Assembly (NCBI RefSeq): GCF_905220705.1
Contig: NZ_CAJNAT010000006.1
Location: 124,001 to 188,000, forward strand
DNA length: 64,000 nt
Source of the DNA: Paraburkholderia domus
GTDB taxonomy: Bacteria > Pseudomonadota > Gammaproteobacteria > Burkholderiales > Burkholderiaceae
Direction of reading: 5' to 3'
Shown here in pieces: positions 1 to 8,406 of this stretch (its first letter is position 1; every line of letters starts with the position of its first letter). Under the pieces are notes generated by a model. It had not been told where the DNA came from, searched no databases, and saw only the letters and a list, made by a program, of their open reading frames with translations. The position numbers and the translations under genes were made by a program.

Positions 1-532
1 AATCCTTCGGCAAGCCGGCGAGCAAAGTGGCGAGTGCCGCCGGCCCGCCCGCCGAGGCACCGATCGCAACCAGCGGCGTGTCGCGATTCGTCACGCTTTG
101 GGGCCCCGCCGCAGCTGCGGCGCCAGGCGCGTTGCGCTCGGTGACCAGCGCGGCGATGCGGTCGATCTTCGCGATCAGGGTGGCGATGCTCTTGTGCGCG
201 TCCGGACCGCTCAGCGAGGGCGTATCCACCGCATCGAGCGCGCCCGCGCCCATCGCTTCGTAGACCCGCCACGCGTTCGCGCCCACGTCGACGGTGACGA
301 TCAGGATGGCGCACGGCGCGTGCGCCATGATGCGGCGCGTGGCTTCGATGCCGTCGACATTCGGCATCACCAGGTCCATCAACACGATGTCGGGCCGCTG
401 CGCGGTGCAGAAATCGACCGCCTGCTGGCCGTCCTGCGCAACCCACAGCACCTCGTAGTCGTGGCGCGCCGCAAGCGCGCGGCGCAGCGCCTCGACGGCG
501 AGCGGCAGGTCGTTGACGATTCCGATTTTCAT
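1..532 (-). CDS. wspF: WspF-like chemotaxis methylesterase (CheB family), 3' end cut by window
   Basis: The gene starts at ATG 532 (MKIGIVNDLPLAVEALRRAL) and runs off the left edge, so about 177 N-terminal residues are visible. They form a receiver domain with the phospho-acceptor Asp in IVLMDLVMP and a TVDVGA segment, then a linker and the start of the methylesterase domain (LVAIGASAGGPAALATLL, which carries the catalytic Ser). CheB-family enzymes demethylate receptor glutamates. In the Wsp pathway WspF is the phosphorylated negative regulator opposing WspC. It lies 17 bp behind wspE on the same strand, in the family's usual A-B-C-D-E-F order, which is why I call it wspF and not a generic cheB. 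The catalytic His and Asp lie outside the window. Confidence 0.9.
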   Translation of the reverse strand, partial: MKIGIVNDLPLAVEALRRALAARHDYEVLWVAQDGQQAVDFCTAQRPDIVLMDLVMPNVDGIEATRRIMAHAPCAILIVTVDVGANAWRVYEAMGAGALDAVDTPSLSGPDAHKSIATLIAKIDRIAALVTERNAPGAAAAAGPQSVTNRDTPLVAIGASAGGPAALATLLAGLPKD

Positions 533-549
533 CCGTTGTACCCGTGGGT

Positions 550-2922
550 TTAACCGTAAGCTTCGCCGATCAGATCACGCACTGCATCGAGCAGTGCTTC
601 GTCGTGGAAACTGCCTTTCGCCAAATAGTAGTCCGCGCCTGCGTTCAGGCCGGCACGGCGGTCCTCTTCACGATCCTTGTACGAGACGATCATCACAGGT
701 AGCGCTTGCAGTTGCGGATCGCGCTTGATGAGCGTGACGAGTTCGATGCCGTCCATCCGCGGCATGTCGATGTCGGTAATCACAAGGTCGAAGGGCTCGC
801 TGCGCACCGCGTTCCAGCCGTCCATGCCGTCGACGGCGATTGTGACGTCGTAGCCGCGTGTGGCCAGCAACTTGCGTTCGAGTTCGCGCACGGTGAGCGA
901 ATCGTCGACCACCAGCACGCGCCGCGTAGCGCGCCGTGCGGCGAGGGCAGCGCCGTGCTGCGTGTGTTTCAGATCGCCGCCCGCCACAAGCCGTTCGACC
1001 GAGCGCAACCAGTCGTCGACGTCGGCGATCAGCACCGGGTCGCCGTTTTCCATCAATGCGCCGGCGGTGATGTTCCTGATCTTGCCGAGACGCGGGTCGA
1101 GCGGCTGCACGACCAGCATCCGCTCGCCAAGAAAGCGATCGACCACCACGCCGTAGGTCGCCTCGCCGTCGCCGATCACGATCATGCTGACGGTGTCGGC
1201 TTCGTTGACGGGTGGTGCGGTGTCGAGAATCTGATGCGCGGTGACGACCCCGATACGGCGGCCGTCGAAGGCGATGTGCTGATGGCCTTCGAGCAATTCG
1301 ATCTCCGCACGGCTTACGTGCAGCGTGCGGTTCACATGCGCGAGCGGCACGGCGTACGGCTCGCCCGCGACTTCAACAAGGAGGCTGCGAATCACCGAAA
1401 GCGTGAGCGGCAATTGCAACTGCACGCGCGTGCCGACGCCAGGTTCGTGCGTGATACGCACCGTGCCGCGCACGCGCTTGACGACGTTATGCACCGCATC
1501 GAGTCCGACGCCACGGCCCGAGACATCGGTGACCTGATCGCGCAGCGAGAAGCCGGGCAGGAAGAGGAATTCGAGCAGTTCGGTCTCGGACAGGCGCGCG
1601 GCTGTTTCCGCGCTCGCCAGATTTTTGCGGACGATCGAGCTGCGCAATGCTTCGAGGTCGATGCCCGCGCCGTCGTCGGTGACGCTGATGAGCAGTGAGC
1701 CGGCGGTGTGGCGGGCGTCGAGCGTGAGTGTGCCTTCTTCGGACTTGCCCCGTGCGAGGCGTACCGCGGGCGCTTCGATGCCGTGGTCGATCGCGTTGCG
1801 CAGCATGTGGCCGAGCGGCGCTTCGAGCAGATCGAGAATGTCGCGGTCCACCTGAGTCGATTCGCCGACCAGTTGCCAGCGCACCTTCTTGCCGAGCGAA
1901 CGCGCGACGTCGCGCACCATGCGCGCGAGACCGCCGGTGCCGTCGCCGAAGGGGCGCATCCGGCATTGCAGTGCGGCGTCGTAAAGCTGCTGCGACAGAT
2001 GAGTCGAGCGGCGGTCGAAGCTCTCCAGATCGGCCAGACGCTCGGCGAGCAGATGCTGCGATTCCGCCGTGAGGCGGCGCAGTTCTTCGAGCGCGGCGTA
2101 CGCACGCGGGTCGAGCTTCAGGTCGGCGAGCGTTTCGTGCAACTGATCCAGCGCGCGCGAGCCGTCACGTTGGACGCGCTTGACGCGCAGCATCGATTGC
2201 GCGAAGGGTTTGAGCCAGCGGGATTCGACCAACGATTCACCGGATAGGGACAACAGCCGGTCGAGGTTGTCGGCGCGGACGCGCAGCATGCGGCCGGGGT
2301 CTGTTGCCGGGGCGCTTGCTTCGTTCGGGGTGGATGCGGTTGCGGCGGCGGACTCAGAAGCGGACGACGTTGCAGAGGCGAACGCGGACGCATCTGCAGT
2401 CTTACTGGCCGGTGCGGCTGCCCCTTCGGCGCGCAGAGCATTGGCTAGCAGATTGAATGCGGCGTCGGCGTCCGCGTCGTGGTCAGCGCCGGTAGGCATT
2501 ACAGCATCCCGCCGCATTGCCGCGCCATGCGGCACGACACCCGCCATACGCGCTTGCAACGACGCTACGCATGCGCTGACGGCGTCACGCGCCGACTCAT
2601 CCTCGTCGTTGCCGATGCGAGCAACGATATCGACGCCGCGCAGCAACGCATCAATCCAGGTAGCATCGAGCAACGCACGCCCGTCCTGCGCCGCGACGAA
2701 ACAATCTTCCATCGCGTGCGCGAGTTCGACACCGACCTGCACGCCGACGATACGCGCTGCGCCCTTCAGCGAATGAGCCGCACGCATGCACGCTTCGAGC
2801 GCGGCGGCGTCGCGCGGCGCGCGGTCGAGGGCGAGCAGGCCGTCGTTGAGCACGCGCGCCTGGGTCCGCGCTTCTTCGCGGAAGAGATCGATTAGCGACG
2901 GCCGGCGCGGGTCGTCCGTCAT
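550..2922 (-). CDS. wspE: WspE-like hybrid CheA histidine kinase/response regulator
   Basis: This is a 790-residue CheA-type hybrid kinase. From the N-terminus it has an Hpt domain with the phosphorylated His in AAHSLKGAAR, a low-complexity Ala/Ser/Thr linker, a dimerisation region, a GHKL ATPase domain (N box LRNAIDHGIE, G1 VTDDGAGID, G2 GRGVGLDAV), a CheW-like domain and a C-terminal receiver (VLVVDDSLTV, LVITDIDMPRMDG, conserved Lys in YLAKGSF). WspE takes input from WspA and phosphorylates WspF and the diguanylate cyclase WspR. I chose ATG 2922 because it overlaps the wspD stop as ATGA; an in-frame opening further upstream lies inside wspD. All catalytic motifs appear intact. Confidence 0.93.
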   Translation of the reverse strand: MTDDPRRPSLIDLFREEARTQARVLNDGLLALDRAPRDAAALEACMRAAHSLKGAARIVGVQVGVELAHAMEDCFVAAQDGRALLDATWIDALLRGVDIVARIGNDEDESARDAVSACVASLQARMAGVVPHGAAMRRDAVMPTGADHDADADAAFNLLANALRAEGAAAPASKTADASAFASATSSASESAAATASTPNEASAPATDPGRMLRVRADNLDRLLSLSGESLVESRWLKPFAQSMLRVKRVQRDGSRALDQLHETLADLKLDPRAYAALEELRRLTAESQHLLAERLADLESFDRRSTHLSQQLYDAALQCRMRPFGDGTGGLARMVRDVARSLGKKVRWQLVGESTQVDRDILDLLEAPLGHMLRNAIDHGIEAPAVRLARGKSEEGTLTLDARHTAGSLLISVTDDGAGIDLEALRSSIVRKNLASAETAARLSETELLEFLFLPGFSLRDQVTDVSGRGVGLDAVHNVVKRVRGTVRITHEPGVGTRVQLQLPLTLSVIRSLLVEVAGEPYAVPLAHVNRTLHVSRAEIELLEGHQHIAFDGRRIGVVTAHQILDTAPPVNEADTVSMIVIGDGEATYGVVVDRFLGERMLVVQPLDPRLGKIRNITAGALMENGDPVLIADVDDWLRSVERLVAGGDLKHTQHGAALAARRATRRVLVVDDSLTVRELERKLLATRGYDVTIAVDGMDGWNAVRSEPFDLVITDIDMPRMDGIELVTLIKRDPQLQALPVMIVSYKDREEDRRAGLNAGADYYLAKGSFHDEALLDAVRDLIGEAYG

Positions 2923-3602
2923 CCGAGACTCCGGTTCAAGGTATCGAACAATGCGTCGGCGTCGAGCAGGCCGACCGTCATGCCGCGCCACGGGGCCACG
3001 GCGCGCGTATGCGAGGCGGCAGCGTGGGACAGCGTAGCGGGCGGCGGGCAGAAGGTGGAGACCGCGATCCGATGCACGCCATCGACCTCATCGACGGGCA
3101 ACACCGCGTGCTCTTCGGCGCGTGAGACCACCAGCAAACGCGGCAGGTCGTGACGTGCTTTATCGTCGCCCGCGCGGGTGTCGGCCTCGAAACCCAGCAG
3201 ATGCGCCAGCGACAGACACACCAGCAAGTCGCCCTGCACATTCACCACGCCCAGCACCGCGCGATGCTGCCGATGCGGCAATGTATGAATCGGCCGCGTC
3301 TGCACGATGCGCTTGAATATCGGCGTAGGCAGCCCGAGCCATTCACCGCCGATACGGAAAATGAGGAACGACTCACTCGCACCTTGCGGATCATGTCGTT
3401 GCTGTTGCGCCGGCGTGCGGGCGTCATGCAGCGAGAGATCCACGAGCGGAATTGGCCGCTCGAGCAATTTGGCCGCAGCCGCTTCGAATACAGGGCAATT
3501 CAGGCAGCGCACGTATTCGACCAGGCGCTCGCACGACGAATCGCCGCGCACGCCGATGCGGTTCCAGCAATCGTCGAAGGTCACCGTGCGGTCTTCAACC
3601 AC
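2919..3602 (-). CDS. wspD: WspD-like CheW adaptor
   Basis: This 227-residue protein has a CheW fold in its C-terminal two thirds (FLIFRIGGEWLGLPTPIFKR, then VLGVVNVQGDLLVCLSLAHL). The N-terminal stretch of about 80 residues has several Cys (DSSCERLVEYVRCLNCPVFE) and is typical of the longer Wsp-operon CheW proteins. CheW adaptors couple the receptor WspA to the kinase WspE. The start is GTG 3602, preceded by GGAG six bases upstream and overlapping the wspC stop by 8 bp. The stop overlaps the wspE start, so translational coupling is likely. Confidence 0.9.
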   Translation of the reverse strand: MVEDRTVTFDDCWNRIGVRGDSSCERLVEYVRCLNCPVFEAAAAKLLERPIPLVDLSLHDARTPAQQQRHDPQGASESFLIFRIGGEWLGLPTPIFKRIVQTRPIHTLPHRQHRAVLGVVNVQGDLLVCLSLAHLLGFEADTRAGDDKARHDLPRLLVVSRAEEHAVLPVDEVDGVHRIAVSTFCPPPATLSHAAASHTRAVAPWRGMTVGLLDADALFDTLNRSLG

Positions 3603-5016
3603 GTTGCGCTCCCTGTGCGCGCGCCGCGCGATCCATCAACAGACGCGCACCGTTGCGATCGCCTTCGAGTGCGAGCAGCGTCGCCAGATGCGCAAGCGCT
3701 TCGCCATGCTGCGGGTCGAGATAGAGCGCCTTGCGATACTGGCCGCGTGCCAGGTTGGTATCGCCGCCGGCGTCGGCCAGCACACCGAGCAGGTAGAACG
3801 CATCGGCTTGCGGCGCGTGATGTTCCAGATAAGCGTTGATCGCGTTCGCGGCTTCCACCAGACGGCCCGCGTCGGCTAACGCGTGCGCGGCTTGCAGCGT
3901 GTCGCGTGCGGCGTTGGTCGGCGAGGCGACCGGCGGTGACATGAACTCGTGCGGCTGCGGGACGGTCGTGGACAGCTTCGGCGTGCGCTGCGAAATACCG
4001 TTAAACGGCGTCTGCGGCGAACCATCGCCGAACGGCGTTCGCGCAACCGGATCGGGCCACGCGAAAGGCTCTGCTGAGAAGACTTGCAGCGGCGCGAGCG
4101 CGGGCATTGGCGAATGCGTCATTGCGAGTGCAGCGGCGGCGGTGGCGAGCGGCGCGGTGTGCCAGCCATTGAGTCGCGCTTCAGCGGGCGTGGCGCGGTG
4201 GAATGCAAATGCCAAAGGAATCTTTGCCGACTGCATGCCATAACGCATCAACAGCCCGGTTTCCGCAGGGCCGACGAACAGCGTGCCGTTTTCAGCCAGC
4301 ACGCCGTTGAGCGCATGCAAGGCCGTCTGCTGCGCTTCGCGGTCGAAGTAAATCAGCACGTTGCGGCAGAACACGAAGTCGTAGACGCCGAGCGCCGTGG
4401 CATCGAGTTGCATCAGGTTGGCGCGCGAAAACCTGACCGTGTCGGCAATACGCGGCGCGAGACGCCAACCGTCTTCGGTGCGCGTGAAGTGGGCGTCGCG
4501 AAATGGGAACGCATTGCCGCGAAACGAGTTGCGGGTGTACACGGCGCGCTGCGCGAAGGCCAGTGAGCGCTCGCTGATATCCATGGCGTCGATGCGCATA
4601 TGCGCGGCGTCGATGCCGGCGTCGAGCAGCGTCATCGCGATCGTGTACGGCTCTTCGCCGGTCGAGCAGGGCAGGCTCAGAATCCGCAGCGGCAGCGCGG
4701 TGCCGCGCTCGTCAAGGCGTTCGTGCGCGAGACGCGCGAGCGCCCTGAACGCGTCGGCGTCGCGGTAGAACCAGGTCTCCGGCACGACCACGGTTTCGAC
4801 CAGCGCCTGCACCAGGGAGGGCGACGCTTGTGCGGCTTCCCAGTAGTCGGCGAGCGTGGCATCGGCGTGACCGTCCGCGTACCAGGCGGCGGCGCGCTGG
4901 TCGACCGCGCGTTCGATCGTGCTATGACCGAGCGACGCTGCATCGAGCCCGATGGTTCGATGCAACAGATCGACGAAGCGTCGATAGAGCGGCGCGTTGT
5001 CGTGATGCGCGTTCAT
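3595..5016 (-). CDS. wspC: WspC-like CheR methyltransferase with C-terminal TPR
   Basis: This is a 473-residue receptor glutamate O-methyltransferase. Residues of roughly 1-270 are CheR: an N-terminal helical domain, the SAM site LSLPCSTGEEPYTIAM and the FVFCRNVLIYFD motif. A variable linker follows, then tetratricopeptide-like repeats (DAFYLLGVLADAGGDTNLAR, KALYLDPQHGEALAHLATLL). CheR-TPR architecture is characteristic of WspC, which methylates WspA and opposes WspF. Start ATG 5016 overlaps the wspB stop as ATGA; the longer upstream opening is Arg/Ala-rich and lies over wspB, so I rejected it. Confidence 0.92.
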   Translation of the reverse strand: MNAHHDNAPLYRRFVDLLHRTIGLDAASLGHSTIERAVDQRAAAWYADGHADATLADYWEAAQASPSLVQALVETVVVPETWFYRDADAFRALARLAHERLDERGTALPLRILSLPCSTGEEPYTIAMTLLDAGIDAAHMRIDAMDISERSLAFAQRAVYTRNSFRGNAFPFRDAHFTRTEDGWRLAPRIADTVRFSRANLMQLDATALGVYDFVFCRNVLIYFDREAQQTALHALNGVLAENGTLFVGPAETGLLMRYGMQSAKIPLAFAFHRATPAEARLNGWHTAPLATAAAALAMTHSPMPALAPLQVFSAEPFAWPDPVARTPFGDGSPQTPFNGISQRTPKLSTTVPQPHEFMSPPVASPTNAARDTLQAAHALADAGRLVEAANAINAYLEHHAPQADAFYLLGVLADAGGDTNLARGQYRKALYLDPQHGEALAHLATLLALEGDRNGARLLMDRAARAQGAQRG

Positions 5017-5477
5017 GCGTGCGCCTCGGGAAACAGCAGAGCTTTGACATCGTCCGGCAGCAGATGCTCGACGCGAATCCATTGCACCTGGCCGCCTGCC
5101 TCGCTCGCGACCGGACCGAGATAGCGCGCGTGCGGCATGTCGATGCCGGCATCGTGAAACGCGTCGGGGTTCAGGCGGATGGTGCGCGTCGCACCTTCGA
5201 GCAGCAGCGCGAGCAGGCGTACCGTGCCCGCATGCGGATAGCGCACCAGCACGACGCGCGTCGACATCAACTGTGCGGCGGGGCGGCCGAGCGCGAGCGC
5301 CGGCAGATCGATCACCGGCAGCGGTGCGCCTTCGTGATCGAGCACGCCCGCGACCCACGACGGCGCACCGGGGATCGTCTTCGGCGGCGACTGCGGCGTG
5401 AGCGGCATCAAGCGCTCCACCTGCGTCGCATCGATCACGTAGCGTTCGCTATCGAGCGTGAAGAGGATGAAGAGCAT
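5013..5477 (-). CDS. wspB: WspB-like CheW adaptor
   Basis: This 154-residue CheW-domain protein (MLFILFTLDSERYVIDATQV, then WVAGVLDHEGAPLPVIDLPA) is the second adaptor of the Wsp complex. The start at ATG 5477 begins exactly with the CheW first strand. The same frame is open up to 5594 but reads as low-complexity Pro/Thr repeats from a GTGGGC hexamer tract (about 5480-5500), which is unlikely to be protein. No clear Shine-Dalgarno precedes ATG 5477. The gene lies 88 bp behind wspA and overlaps wspC. Confidence 0.87.
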   Translation of the reverse strand: MLFILFTLDSERYVIDATQVERLMPLTPQSPPKTIPGAPSWVAGVLDHEGAPLPVIDLPALALGRPAAQLMSTRVVLVRYPHAGTVRLLALLLEGATRTIRLNPDAFHDAGIDMPHARYLGPVASEAGGQVQWIRVEHLLPDDVKALLFPEAHA

Positions 5478-5565
5478 CGGCGTGGGCGTGGGCGTGGGCT
5501 GAGGTGGAGAGGCGTGCGGGTGTTTTGCTTCAGCGTGCGTGCCTGAATGAGCCCGCCGCGGCGCG

Positions 5566-7191
5566 TCAGGCAACCACCTTGAAGCGCGATACACCGGTGC
5601 GCAAACTATTGGCGACGTGCGTCAGATCGTCGATGGCCTGAGTCGATTGGCGCAGCGATTCCGCTGTCTGCTGCGCGGCCTCCGAGAGCTGCGTCAGCGC
5701 CTGGGTGATCTGTTCGGCGCCGGTGGCTTGCGTCTGCATGCCTTCGTTGACCATCGAGAAGCGCGGCGCGAGCGCCTGCACCTGCTGGATGATCTGCGTG
5801 AGATGGCCGCCCACGTTCTGCACGTCGAGCATGCCGCGCCGCACTTCTTCGGAGAACTTGTCCATGCCCATCACGCCCGCGGCCACCGCCGACTGGATCT
5901 CCTTGACCATCTGTTCGATGTCGTAGGTCGCCACGGCCGTTTGATCGGCGAGGCGGCGAATCTCGGTTGCGACAACCGCGAAGCCGCGGCCGTATTCACC
6001 GGCCTTTTCTGCTTCGATCGCCGCGTTCAGCGAGAGCAGGTTGGTCTGATCCGCGACCTTGGTAATGGTGGCGACAACCTGGTTGATGTTACTGGCCTTC
6101 TCGTTGAGGATCGCGAGCTTCGCGTTGACCGAGCCTGCCGCTTCCATCACGAGGCGCATCGTCTCTTCCATGCGCGCGAGACCGGCGTGACCGGTGCCGG
6201 CAAGCGCCGCCGATTGGCCGGCCACTTCGGAGACTTCGTTCATCGTGCGCAGCAGATCGCGCGAGGTCGCGAAGATTTCGCGCGACGTGGCGCCGATCTC
6301 GGTGGTGGTCGCCGCGGTTTCGTTCGCGGTGGCTTGCTGTTCACGCGAGGTCGCGGCGATTTCCGTCACCGACGTGGTGACCTGAACCGCCGACTTCTGC
6401 GCTTGGCCGACCAGTGCGGTGAGCTCGTCGGTCATGCGGTTAAAGCCTGCTTCGAGTGCGCCGATTTCATCCGCGCGGTTCAGTTGCAGACGCTGCGTGA
6501 GGTCGCCCGTGCGCATGACGTCGACCACTTGCAGCACCTTCGCCATGGGCGTGGTGACCGCGCGCAGGAGCCAATAACCCGCCAGCACGGCGGCGACGGC
6601 GGCGAGCAGCAGCATCACCAGCAGCACGATACGGGTCGTCTCGACCGACCTGCGAATGCTTTCGGCGGACTGATCTGCGTTGGTCTTGTTGTCGTCCACC
6701 AGCTTGCGCACGGAGAGCCGGCCCGTTTCCCAGACCGGCGTGAGTTGCGTGTTGAAGATACGCGTGGCGTTCTCTTTCGAGTTTGACAGAGCGTTTATCA
6801 GCGACGTCTGGATAGGCAGATATTGCGTGTGTTGCTGGCGAAAGTCGTTGAAGAGGTCACGGTCGTCCTGACGGAAGATGGTGCCGCCGTAATCGTTGAG
6901 CAGCTTCTGCAGGGTTTGCTGCGTCTCAAGGAGGCGCGCGGTGTCGCGCTTGACGGAATCGGGATCCGCATCGACATAGATGAGACGCTGCGTGACGGTG
7001 TAGTTCTCGAACCAGGCCGCGCGCATCGCGGTCGCGTAGTAGAGGCCGGGCATCGAGTCTTGCTGCTGGCTCTTCGCGTCGCGGTCGATGCCGCCGAGTT
7101 GCTCGAAGGTGACGATTGCCATCGCCAGCATCACGATCAGCACGATCCCGAAGCTGCACAGAATCCGTTGCCGGATGGTCCATTGTTTCAC
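5566..7191 (-). CDS. wspA: WspA-like methyl-accepting chemotaxis receptor
   Basis: This is a membrane-bound receptor of about 541 residues. It has a first membrane helix (residues about 9-30), a periplasmic four-helix sensor of about 160 residues, a second helix (IVLLVMLLLAAVAAVLAGYW), a HAMP domain and a cytoplasmic MCP signalling domain with the hairpin-tip motif EKAGEYGRGFAVVATEIRRL. In the Wsp system it responds to surface contact and drives WspE. Two GTG starts are possible, at 7197 and 7191. I prefer 7191 (MKQWTIRQRIL) because AAGGGA lies seven bases upstream; for 7197 the spacing is too short. It is the first gene of the operon. Confidence 0.93.
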   Translation of the reverse strand: MKQWTIRQRILCSFGIVLIVMLAMAIVTFEQLGGIDRDAKSQQQDSMPGLYYATAMRAAWFENYTVTQRLIYVDADPDSVKRDTARLLETQQTLQKLLNDYGGTIFRQDDRDLFNDFRQQHTQYLPIQTSLINALSNSKENATRIFNTQLTPVWETGRLSVRKLVDDNKTNADQSAESIRRSVETTRIVLLVMLLLAAVAAVLAGYWLLRAVTTPMAKVLQVVDVMRTGDLTQRLQLNRADEIGALEAGFNRMTDELTALVGQAQKSAVQVTTSVTEIAATSREQQATANETAATTTEIGATSREIFATSRDLLRTMNEVSEVAGQSAALAGTGHAGLARMEETMRLVMEAAGSVNAKLAILNEKASNINQVVATITKVADQTNLLSLNAAIEAEKAGEYGRGFAVVATEIRRLADQTAVATYDIEQMVKEIQSAVAAGVMGMDKFSEEVRRGMLDVQNVGGHLTQIIQQVQALAPRFSMVNEGMQTQATGAEQITQALTQLSEAAQQTAESLRQSTQAIDDLTHVANSLRTGVSRFKVVA

Positions 7192-7534
7192 GCGCACGTC
7201 CCTTAACTTTTTGGCTTGGTCTCGACGCCCGATGTCGACTTGTAAGTCTCGGGGTCGACGGATCGGAAAGCTTTACGGGTCGTCGGATTTGTCCGACGGG
7301 CCATGCGGCGGATTCTACATTGATCGTGGGAATGGATGGCGGTCGAACAGGCGGCATTTTGCGGTGTTGGGTGGGCGTGGCGTTGCATCTCGGACGGAAC
7401 CCCACGTGGGAAAAAATGGTGAGCGAGGACGCTCGCGCGCCGTTACACCCGTAATGGCCAGTTACCAACTGCAGCATCTATTTCTGCGCGCGCCCCACAC
7501 AATCTGTTCCATGCCTGAACGGCGGGAGCGAAAC
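7192..7534. other. Intergenic region upstream of wspA
   Basis: This non-coding stretch separates the divergent wspA and the small exported-protein gene. It must hold the wsp promoter and that of the plus-strand gene. I see no convincing sigma-70 hexamers, no sigma-54 site and no conserved RNA fold. Short open frames here have no ribosome site or composition support. Confidence 0.5.
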
Positions 7535-7861
7535 ATGAAAAAGATTGCGGTGGCGTTGTTGATGGTTGGGAGCCTGAGCGTGGCGGGGCAAGCGTCGGCG
7601 CATGGCAATGGCGGCGATGTGGTCGGTGCGCTGATCGGCGGGGCCGTGCTGGGCGCGGTGGTGACGTCCGCGCTGAATCCGGCGCCTGTGGTCGCTTACC
7701 AGCAGCCGGTCTATGCGCAGCCGGTGTATCAGCCGGCGCCCGTGTATGCGGGGCCGCCGCCGGGATACTGCTATGACCAGTACCAGCGCGCGTACGTCGC
7801 GTGCGGTGCACCGCCGCCCGCGCAATACGGGTATCCGCAGGAGCCTCAACCGGGCTGGTAA
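7535..7861 (+). CDS. Small exported Gly/Pro/Tyr-rich protein
   Basis: This 108-residue protein has a clear signal peptide (MKKIAVALLMVGSLSVAGQ, cleavage near ASA-HG). A glycine-zipper-like hydrophobic segment follows (VVGALIGGAVLGAVVTSAL), then a tail of repeated QPVY/AP/PP units with two Cys (GYCYDQYQRAYVACGA). The start is ATG 7535 with GGGAGCG upstream; longer in-frame openings precede the signal peptide and were not used. It looks like a surface or outer-membrane-associated protein of the kind common in Burkholderiaceae. No function can be assigned. It ends just before a strong hairpin terminator. Confidence 0.75.
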   Translation: MKKIAVALLMVGSLSVAGQASAHGNGGDVVGALIGGAVLGAVVTSALNPAPVVAYQQPVYAQPVYQPAPVYAGPPPGYCYDQYQRAYVACGAPPPAQYGYPQEPQPGW

Positions 7862-7908
7862 ATGAAATGCTTGGGCGCGCGCAGTCTCAACGCTCGCGCG
7901 CCGCAGAG

Positions 7909-7943
7909 AAAAAGGCCGTCGCGCATTGCGACGGCCTTTTTTG
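7909..7943. terminator. Bidirectional Rho-independent terminator
   Basis: A perfect 12-bp stem (7911-7922 with 7928-7939) has a 5-nt loop, an A-run on its left and a T-run on its right. It lies between convergent genes ending at 7861 (plus) and 7958 (minus) and can serve both. Confidence 0.9.
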
Positions 7944-7957
7944 TTGGGTATCCCTGC

Positions 7958-8119
7958 TCAGTGCTTGTGATGCAGCCACTCCGCATAATGCGTGTCGAGC
8001 CAGCGCTCGAGGCGTTCCGGCTTCGTCTTGGCGCGATAGTGCGACGCAGCCCAGATCGCCAGTCCGACCACTAGCATCACCATAGGTCCCAGCAAATAAG
8101 CCATTAACGATTCAGACAT
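7958..8119 (-). CDS. Small membrane protein (53 aa)
   Basis: Reading the minus strand from ATG 8119 gives MSESLMAYLLGPMVMLVVGL followed by AIWAASHYRAKTKPERLERW and a short His-rich end (WLHHKH). It has one membrane helix (residues about 6-26) and a basic amphipathic cytoplasmic tail. A good GGAGG ribosome site lies about 7 bases upstream of the start, and the gene shares a terminator with its convergent neighbour. I do not recognise a family. Short one-helix proteins of this kind often modulate a membrane complex, but that is inference only. Confidence 0.7.
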   Translation of the reverse strand: MSESLMAYLLGPMVMLVVGLAIWAASHYRAKTKPERLERWLDTHYAEWLHHKH

Positions 8120-8320
8120 GGGGAGCCTCCATCCCGGCTTGCATCCGTCCTCTTAGTTTAGGCGATGATCGGCGGGAAAAAAGGACGCTGTGATGGGTTG
8201 GCCGGCTGCGCGGCGGGATGGACGTAGTTGCACTGGCGACGGTGCAGAAGATGGTGATTTAGAACCTAGCGAAGAAGTTATTTTTCTTTTTATTGTTAGG
8301 CATTTGCAGTCGATGATTCT

Positions 8321-8341
8321 TTGTCTGTGTACCATAAAATG
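8321..8341 (+). repeat. Imperfect direct repeat, left copy flanking integrase
   Basis: The sequence has TTGTCT, then the 9-mer TGTGTACCA (8326-8334), then an A-rich end closing in AAATG. It matches the copy at 9660-9684 except for a four-base indel and two or three substitutions. It lies about 65 bp beyond the integrase stop codon. Confidence 0.55.
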
Positions 8342-8406
8342 CACTGCTGGCGTGATGGTGAGACGAGCTGCGGCACCCTGCTTGGCACCTGCCGCATCTG
8401 TTGCAC

